In this document: positions 13,555-19,035 of the stretch, piece after piece
Layout: every line of letters begins with the position of its first letter
How positions within the stretch are numbered: the first letter of the stretch is position 1
From: Bacteroidales bacterium
Lineage (GTDB): Bacteria; Bacteroidota; Bacteroidia; Bacteroidales; Muribaculaceae
Length of the DNA: 19,035 nt
Assembly: GCA_900752535.1 (NCBI GenBank)
Contig: CAADVV010000408.1
Coordinates: forward strand, 1 to 19,035
Reading direction: 5' to 3'
Translations under genes and position numbers: made by a program
The notes under the pieces: model-generated
What the model saw: the letters and a program-made list of their open reading frames with translations, nothing else
What the model was told of the DNA's origin: nothing
Database searches by the model: none

Positions 13555-15180
13555 ATGAAAAACAACTTTCAAGTCCTGTTCAGATACATATTGTCGGTCT
13601 TCGTTCTTTTGCTCCCCTTCGTGGCTTTCGGAGCAGGCGAGGAAGACTTCTACCGACGCATGCTCAACACCGACCTCGGCTCGCTCAAGGAGCGCGCCAA
13701 GCGTTTCATCCCCTCTCAGCCCGACTCGGCCGTCATCTATTTCAGCGCCATCGCCGCGCGTTACACCCCCGACATGTCTGACAAAGACAAAGCCGTTTGC
13801 TCCGGAGCCATGAACAATCTCGGCTATATCCACTTCTTCCACAAGCACAACGTGGTGATGGCATATTCATATCTCATCCGTAGCAAGGATATTGCCGAAA
13901 GTCTCGACGACCCCTCTCAGATGGCATACATTGCGCTCAACATCGCCAACGTATTCTGTTATATCGACGACTTTGAGTCGGCCATCTCATACTATCGCAA
14001 GTCAATCAACGCCGGCCTCGAATCCGGCGAATATGGTCCCGTGCTGACGTCGCTCGCCAACGCCATCTCCTATATCTGCTCCACCCATCCGCCTCACTCG
14101 ATGAAGGAGTCGCTCCCCGAGCTGTCAAAAATCAACCGCAGTGATTTCGCCGGTCAGCCTATGGTCGACTACACCTGGAGCCTGGTTGACGGTGTCGACT
14201 ACTGGGACAAAAAGAATTACGCCATGGCCGAGAAATGTTTTCTCGCCTCGCTCGACCATATTGATACTGAATATACCCCCGAGCGGTTCAGACACATGAG
14301 CCTGGCGCTATTGGCTGTGCTCAAATCCAACACAGGCAACTATCAGGCGGCCATTGACTATCTGAACCTGGCTCTTAAGGCCACCGACGCCCCCGACATC
14401 CGTGCGGCCATCTACGGTCAGCTCCACCACTGCTTTGAAAAAAGCGGCGACCGCGATAAGGCCTCATATTATCTCAGCCGCTATGTCTCGCTCTCCGACA
14501 CCCTCCTCCGCTCGGGTCAGATTAAGGCGCTCCACAACATCGAGATGCAGAGCAGCGTCGACGACTTCAACCTCCGTCTCAACCGTGCGTCCACCGAGCG
14601 GCGCACCCTCGTGATTGTCATATGCGTCATCCTGGCCGCAATGGCCATGATGACCGGCCTCGGCGTCTGGCTCTGGAAATCGCGCAGCCGTCTGAAACGG
14701 GCCAATGAGGAGCTTTATCTTCAGGCGCGTGCCCGCACGCTTCCCCCCTCAGACCTCGTCGCCCCGGCCGACGCCCCCGGTGACGGCGGCGGTGGCAACG
14801 GTGACGATGCCGACCATGACCTCGCGCTCCGCCTCAAGAACATAATGGAAACCTCCGACGAAATCTACCGCCACGACTTCTCGCTCGACTCGCTGGCGCG
14901 TCTCGCCGACGCCCCGTCGCGCAAGGTCAGCCAGGCAATCAATTCGCGCGGACTAAACTTCAGCACATTCCTCCAGAAATATCGCGTTGAGGAAGCCTGC
15001 CGCCGCCTCGACGACCACGAGCGCTACGGTCGCCACACAATCGAGGCCATCTCCGATAGTCTCGGCTTCAAATCGCGAAGCAATTTCATCACCGTCTTCA
15101 AGAAATTCACGGGCATAACCCCCTCCGAATATCAGAAAATCAGCGCTTCGCGTCCCGCTGACCGCAAAAACGCAAATTAG
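13555..15180 (+). CDS. Membrane-anchored TPR / AraC-type transcriptional regulator
   Basis: The 541-residue protein has an N-terminal signal or anchor (residues 1-27). A periplasmic helical TPR array covers about 35-340; FESAISYYRKSINAGLESG and GNYQAAIDYLNLALKAT are clear TPR helices. One membrane segment lies at about 350-372 (LVIVICVILAAMAMMTGLGVWLW). A linker with a Gly/Asp-rich, low-complexity stretch near 400-420 follows, and a cytoplasmic AraC-type DNA-binding domain covers about 440-530. The second helix-turn-helix motif is textbook: IEAISDSLGFKSRSNFITVFK followed by FTGITPSEYQK. This architecture is widespread in Bacteroidales, where it is thought to carry a periplasmic signal directly to DNA. 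It is transcribed from its own promoter, with 185 nt to the next gene, an exported T9SS protein that is a reasonable candidate target. Signal and targets are unknown. Confidence 0.9.
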   Translation: MKNNFQVLFRYILSVFVLLLPFVAFGAGEEDFYRRMLNTDLGSLKERAKRFIPSQPDSAVIYFSAIAARYTPDMSDKDKAVCSGAMNNLGYIHFFHKHNVVMAYSYLIRSKDIAESLDDPSQMAYIALNIANVFCYIDDFESAISYYRKSINAGLESGEYGPVLTSLANAISYICSTHPPHSMKESLPELSKINRSDFAGQPMVDYTWSLVDGVDYWDKKNYAMAEKCFLASLDHIDTEYTPERFRHMSLALLAVLKSNTGNYQAAIDYLNLALKATDAPDIRAAIYGQLHHCFEKSGDRDKASYYLSRYVSLSDTLLRSGQIKALHNIEMQSSVDDFNLRLNRASTERRTLVIVICVILAAMAMMTGLGVWLWKSRSRLKRANEELYLQARARTLPPSDLVAPADAPGDGGGGNGDDADHDLALRLKNIMETSDEIYRHDFSLDSLARLADAPSRKVSQAINSRGLNFSTFLQKYRVEEACRRLDDHERYGRHTIEAISDSLGFKSRSNFITVFKKFTGITPSEYQKISASRPADRKNAN

Positions 15181-15291
15181 AACACCCTCTGACTTTCAGG
15201 GATATAGATGTGCTTATTTACGCATTTGTTCAAAAATGCCGCATCTGAATCAATAAACGCGGATAAAGACACCCGGTGGCGTGTCCGGTCG

Positions 15292-15299
15292 TAAATTTG
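15292..15299 (+). promoter_or_regulatory. Probable -7 element of the T9SS protein gene
   Basis: TAAATTTG matches the -7 consensus, but no TTTG is present 19-21 nt upstream. That would suit an activator-dependent promoter, with a leader of about 60 nt. The rest of 15181-15365 shows only a small GCATTT/AAATGC hairpin (15222-15239). Confidence 0.4.
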
Positions 15300-15365
15300 C
15301 CGTCGGACATAGTTATCAACCGACTCCCGGCCGTCCGAGGCCGCGGGTCACAAAACCTAATTATC

Positions 15366-17816
15366 ATGCGAAAATCTACAGCAAAAATGGCAATCCTGAG
15401 CTTGGGTATTGCCGTGATTGGCGGAGGCGGTTTCATTGAAGCCCGCAACATTGCGGCCGCTCCCGTGCAACGCAGTGTCAAATCAGACAACCTGATGGAG
15501 ATGTATGCGCGTCAGGCCCATGAGGCAATGCTCCTGAAAAAAGCCCCGCTGAAATCACCTGCACGCGCCTCAGAACAGGAGGTCATCTTCGAGGAAGACT
15601 TCTCGCGTATCAAAGGTGGCTCCGAAACCGAACCCGGCGACGAATTAGGCTCCTACACCCAGGACGGCAACACCTTCTGGGCGGAGGGCCTCACCAATAT
15701 CCCCGGATGGTGGGGCATCGGCACGTATGCAATGGACGAAGCCGTGGGTCTCTGCTATCCCGGTGTAGGCGGTGTTGTCTGCACAGGGCCGGCAAACATG
15801 TACGGCAACCTTCACATCTCGTTCCGCGCAAAAGCCCGCGAAGGCAACCGCGAGGGAGCAAGTTGCACCTTTTTGGTCTCCATCGTCGCAGGAGACCCTT
15901 ATAATCCCGTTCCGACATGTCCCGAATTATCTATCCCTGTCACTCTTAAAGTTGAAGACGGATGGCAGAATGTCGAGGTGGATATGCGCAACCCCAACCG
16001 GCTCGATGATTCGCGCCTCCAGATCAACGCCATGACTTACTCTGCCGCCGGCTTCATAATTGATGACATAAAGATTACCCGCGACTTTGATTTCTGTCTG
16101 CCCCCGACAGAGTTGTCATGCGGCTACTTCACTGACGACGGCTTCACCATTATCTGGAATCAGGGCGCCGAGAACAACTACTATGAGTTCTCGATGATGC
16201 AGGAGAAGAAGCTTTCCGAGCCGTTTGACGCAACGGAATCATTTGACGGCGCACTGCCGCAGTACTGGTCGACCACAGGCTCAACTGTAGCCACAGGTGG
16301 CGCCGACAACTCGTCCTCGCTGCGCCTCACAAACGGCCAGGAGCTCAAGCTCGCCTTTGGCGGTGGGCGCCTCGGCTCATTGAGCGCCTTCCTCAACGGT
16401 GAGAATTTCGACAAATCGTCGGAAGCTGTTCTGAAAATGATTGGCGTCTTCGAAGACGGACATGAAGAAGAACTCGGCACTCTCGCTGTTCCGAGGGTAA
16501 AGGAAGGTGGTGAGACTGTGGACCTGAGATCAGCCATCAGCGAATATTTATATCAGCTCACAGCTATCAGATTTGTTGCGGACGGATTCACCGTCGACCA
16601 GTGCTGCTATATCGACAATGTACAATACATTGCGTCACCCGCCTGTGAAAAAACACAGGTGATGGCTGACAAAATCGTCAACGACACGCAGATTGTCCTG
16701 ACCGGTCTCGACCCCGAAAACGAATATTATGTCGGTGTCCGCGGCGTCAAGAACGAACAGCTCAAATCTGACTTCCTCGGATACTACTACGTCCCCGGCA
16801 TGCCTGCTCCCAAAGCGCTAGAAGCCACTGACATTGAGAAACGCGGCGCCTACACCGCCAACTGGACTCCCTCACCCAAGGCTAAATCATATACCGTAAA
16901 CAACTTTAAGGTTGACCCCGTCACCGAAAATAAAGAAAACTATGTTGTTCTACGCGACGATTTCGAGAAAGCCAACAGTGCAGCCCAGGAATATCCCGAA
17001 GGACTCTATCTCGATGATTGGACCGACTGCAAGGGATGGCACACAGACATGCTGCCTGACGGCTTCATGACATCCCTCGTTGCTGATGGCGGGTATATAG
17101 GCGCCCTGAATCTGCCCCTCTACACACCCCAGGTATCGCTCGACAATGACGGCGGCAAGTTCACTGTACGCTTTAAGGTGAAAGCTTTTGGCGGCGAAAT
17201 CATCCGCGTCTACAGCGGCGACGAAATGCAGATTTTTGACTTCAACGAGGTCAATCCCGATGGCGACCCCTACTCGTTTGAGGAACACGAAGTTGAAATG
17301 CACTTCAGCAATGGCACAGAACTGCAGTCCATCGCCATCATGTCTACTGCCTATACATTCATGCTCGACTGGTTCGAGATTACACAGAATGTCAAGGCCG
17401 GTGACCGTGTAATCCGCTATCTCGACCATGCCGAACTCGAGGGTCACGACTCAGCCGAATATCGCTTCAGCGGCCTCGAGAACGCCGAAGGCGTCAAGTT
17501 TGGCTACAACGTCTCGGCCTACGGTGACTACATGGGCCAGACTTTCAACTCGCTGCCCTCAAACCTCGTATTGGTCGACCTCAACCAGACAGGCCTCGGC
17601 TCACTCGGCTCAGATGACAACGAAGTCAGCGTTTCGACCGTCGCCCGCGGCATTAAGGTTGAGACAGCCAAACCCGCCTCTGTCGACGTTTACTCGATGT
17701 CGGGCGTATGCGTGGCCTCAGCCGATTGCGGCGCCGGCGCCACAGTCATCAGCCTCCACTCGGGCGTCTATGTTGTCCGCGTTGCCGGTCACTCCTATAA
17801 GGCTGTAGTAAGATAA
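15366..17816 (+). CDS. T9SS-exported adhesin-like protein with split fibronectin domains
   Basis: The start is the ATG at 15366 (816 residues, MRKSTAKMAILSLGIAVIGGG), which gives a signal peptide; earlier in-frame starts would precede the likely transcription start. Residues about 74-240 form a jelly-roll domain like choice-of-anchor J/cleaved adhesin (VIFEEDFSRIKGGS ... FIIDDIKITRD). Fibronectin III-like strands open near 246 (TELSCGYFTDDGFTIIW) and seem to close near 450 (TGLDPENEYYVGVRGV) after an inserted jelly-roll. The pattern repeats from about 480 (KALEATDIEKRGAYTANW) with another insert (VLRDDFEKAN ... FMLDWFEITQNV) and closure near 700. The last 60-70 residues (GIKVETAKPASVDVYSMSG... 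SGVYVVRVAGHSYKAVVR) are a type A T9SS sorting domain, so it is likely exported across the outer membrane and attached or released. No protease motif is seen; an adhesive or binding role is inferred. Confidence 0.87.
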   Translation: MRKSTAKMAILSLGIAVIGGGGFIEARNIAAAPVQRSVKSDNLMEMYARQAHEAMLLKKAPLKSPARASEQEVIFEEDFSRIKGGSETEPGDELGSYTQDGNTFWAEGLTNIPGWWGIGTYAMDEAVGLCYPGVGGVVCTGPANMYGNLHISFRAKAREGNREGASCTFLVSIVAGDPYNPVPTCPELSIPVTLKVEDGWQNVEVDMRNPNRLDDSRLQINAMTYSAAGFIIDDIKITRDFDFCLPPTELSCGYFTDDGFTIIWNQGAENNYYEFSMMQEKKLSEPFDATESFDGALPQYWSTTGSTVATGGADNSSSLRLTNGQELKLAFGGGRLGSLSAFLNGENFDKSSEAVLKMIGVFEDGHEEELGTLAVPRVKEGGETVDLRSAISEYLYQLTAIRFVADGFTVDQCCYIDNVQYIASPACEKTQVMADKIVNDTQIVLTGLDPENEYYVGVRGVKNEQLKSDFLGYYYVPGMPAPKALEATDIEKRGAYTANWTPSPKAKSYTVNNFKVDPVTENKENYVVLRDDFEKANSAAQEYPEGLYLDDWTDCKGWHTDMLPDGFMTSLVADGGYIGALNLPLYTPQVSLDNDGGKFTVRFKVKAFGGEIIRVYSGDEMQIFDFNEVNPDGDPYSFEEHEVEMHFSNGTELQSIAIMSTAYTFMLDWFEITQNVKAGDRVIRYLDHAELEGHDSAEYRFSGLENAEGVKFGYNVSAYGDYMGQTFNSLPSNLVLVDLNQTGLGSLGSDDNEVSVSTVARGIKVETAKPASVDVYSMSGVCVASADCGAGATVISLHSGVYVVRVAGHSYKAVVR

Positions 17817-17839
17817 AAAATAAGGATCTCATTTACCGT

Positions 17840-17887
17840 GAAAGAGGGCGCATAACTCCGCATGGGGCGAGGTTTGTGTCCTCTTTC
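17840..17887 (+). terminator. Long-loop inverted repeat between the two exported-protein genes
   Basis: GAAAGAGG (17840-17847) and CCTCTTTC (17880-17887) can pair around a 32-nt loop. There is no strong U-run, so termination would be weak; the two genes may be partly co-transcribed. Confidence 0.3.
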
Positions 17888-17907
17888 TCCCAATCCCTCT
17901 TCTGATT

Positions 17908-19035
17908 ATGATAATAAGAAATTTCCTCACCCTCCCGGCTGTCCCCGCCGTGACACTCAGCGGCCACGGAGCAAACGAAGTCTTTGACTTCAGCTATGGC
18001 ATCCGTCCCGACGTGAAGCTCTATGACCTCGACGGCCTGACTCCCTCGCCCGACGTGACGTTCACGGGCCTGAAACCGGGCACGCCCTGGGCAGCGTTTG
18101 ACGTGGAGAAAAACGGCAGCAGCGTAGCCATCAGCACCTCGTGGTATAAACCTGCCGGAAAGTCTGACGACTGGATGGTTCTGCCGGGCGTCGTCGCCGA
18201 GGCGGGCACCGAACTGCGCTGGACTGCCCGCGCTTTTGACCGTCAGCTGCCCGACGGCTACTCGGTCTACATCTCGACGACCGGAGACACCCCCGACGAC
18301 TTTGACCGCGCCAACCCGCTGTTTCGCGTAGGCGCCGAGTCGCCCGAATGGACTGACCACAATATCGACCTCAGCGGTTACGCCGGACAGCGCGTCTATG
18401 TCGCTTTTGTCAACGACAGCGAGGACTGCAACATGCTCCTTGTCAAGAAAATCACCGTCGGCGTGCCCGACCGCCTGACCCTTGGATTCGCCGGCGAGCG
18501 CGCCATCGCCGCCCCGGGCGAGAAGATCGCCCTGAAATTCACCGCTTCGTCGGGTCTCCCCCAGCCGCAGACCATCGTGAGCGCCCGATGCCGGTTTGAC
18601 GACAAAGAGCTGACGCTAAACAATCTTGGCAAACTCGAGTCCGGTGCCTCACTCACCTTTGAGTTTCCCGACGGACTGGTGGCGCAGAAAGACGTCATGA
18701 CCGTCGTCACCGTCTCTATCGAGTCTGACCTCGGTGTGACAGAGCGGAGATCCAGTCTCGTAAACTGTCGCCGCAACATGGTCATTGAGGAGGCCACCGG
18801 CACGTGGTGCGGATGGTGTGTCAGCGGCATCGTGACCCTCGAAGAGATGAAAAAGAAATATCCCGACCAGGCTATCTGCATCGCCGTCCATGAGGGCGAC
18901 CCGATGGCTGTCGGAAGTGACTACCGTGTTTCAGGCAGCGGCAATCCCCGCCTCACACTCAACCGCGAGGGCAGCGACATACACCCGCTCGAACTCGAGG
19001 ACGCCATGACACCACGGCTCGCCGACCTGCCCCGC
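17908..19035 (+). CDS. Adhesin-like protein with Omp28/thioredoxin-type CGWC region (partial)
   Basis: An open frame runs from the ATG at 17908 to the window edge (376 codons, no stop), so the 3' end is missing. The leader (MIIRNFLTLPAVPAVTLSGHGANE) is a weak signal peptide. Residues about 50-190 are a jelly-roll of the cleaved adhesin/choice-of-anchor type (PGTPWAAFDVEKNGSS, SDDWMVLPG, YSVYISTTGDTPDDF, DLSGYAGQRVYVAFVN). A beta-sandwich region follows (about 195-290). From about 293 comes EEATGTWCGWCVSGIVTLEEM, which matches Omp28-related proteins and thioredoxins, with Cys301 and Cys304 forming a CxxC pair. Omp28-like proteins are known in Porphyromonas and relatives; redox activity is possible but unproven. 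It lies 91 nt after the T9SS protein on the same strand and shares its jelly-roll type, suggesting a functional pair. A sorting tail would be expected beyond the window. Confidence 0.82.
   Translation, partial: MIIRNFLTLPAVPAVTLSGHGANEVFDFSYGIRPDVKLYDLDGLTPSPDVTFTGLKPGTPWAAFDVEKNGSSVAISTSWYKPAGKSDDWMVLPGVVAEAGTELRWTARAFDRQLPDGYSVYISTTGDTPDDFDRANPLFRVGAESPEWTDHNIDLSGYAGQRVYVAFVNDSEDCNMLLVKKITVGVPDRLTLGFAGERAIAAPGEKIALKFTASSGLPQPQTIVSARCRFDDKELTLNNLGKLESGASLTFEFPDGLVAQKDVMTVVTVSIESDLGVTERRSSLVNCRRNMVIEEATGTWCGWCVSGIVTLEEMKKKYPDQAICIAVHEGDPMAVGSDYRVSGSGNPRLTLNREGSDIHPLELEDAMTPRLADLPR

Noticed and set aside
15276..15365. N-terminal extension of the T9SS protein
   Set aside because: It starts upstream of the -7 element and lacks a signal-peptide pattern; the ATG at 15366 starts a good one.
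1..19035. CRISPR array
   Set aside because: No regularly spaced direct repeats of suitable length and no cas-like genes are present; the short repeats near 12885 and 13463 have no spacers.

Overview
The window looks like a chromosomal segment of a gut-type Bacteroidales bacterium, most likely Muribaculaceae-like. The evidence is the Bacteroidota promoter pattern (TTTG, 19-20 nt, TAnnTTTG) upstream of several genes and both tRNAs, starts without clear Shine-Dalgarno sites, a TPR/transmembrane/AraC-type regulator, a secreted protein with a type IX secretion (T9SS) tail, and an IS5-family (IS1031-group-like) insertion sequence. Genus-level placement is inference.

Left block (1-6330, + strand): four exported proteins. 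A strong promoter precedes a small LPP20-like periplasmic protein. A larger LPP20-like protein with two NTF2-like regions, a three-PEGA protein fused to an outer-membrane beta-barrel, and a transglutaminase-like protein with an 11-residue repeat and a proline-rich spacer follow. Genes 2-4 are tightly spaced and read like one cell-envelope operon.

Middle block (6331-12912): an accessory region bounded by tRNA-Lys(CTT) (+) and tRNA-Ser(CGA) (-), containing AT-rich stretches. In order it holds a tRNA terminator, a structured non-coding stretch, an AAA/DUF4143 ATPase behind a 12-bp inverted repeat, a small membrane-protein gene split by a complete insertion sequence (ends and TTA target duplication readable), a fragment of a DUF5009/HGSNAT-like acyltransferase, a secreted ricin-type lectin, and a three-gene overlapping module XRE regulator - ImmA/IrrE metalloprotease - PIN nuclease. 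That module resembles a toxin-antitoxin system with an extra protease; its promoter is bracketed by a 9-bp inverted repeat.

Right block (12913-19035): a GNAT acetyltransferase flanked by short GCCACAT-type repeats, then a membrane-anchored TPR-AraC regulator with its own promoter, an 816-residue T9SS-exported protein whose fibronectin-like domains appear interrupted by jelly-roll adhesin-like domains, and a second adhesin-like protein with a CGWC thioredoxin/Omp28-type region that runs off the window end. Regulator and exported proteins may form a sensing/surface unit, but adjacency is the only evidence.
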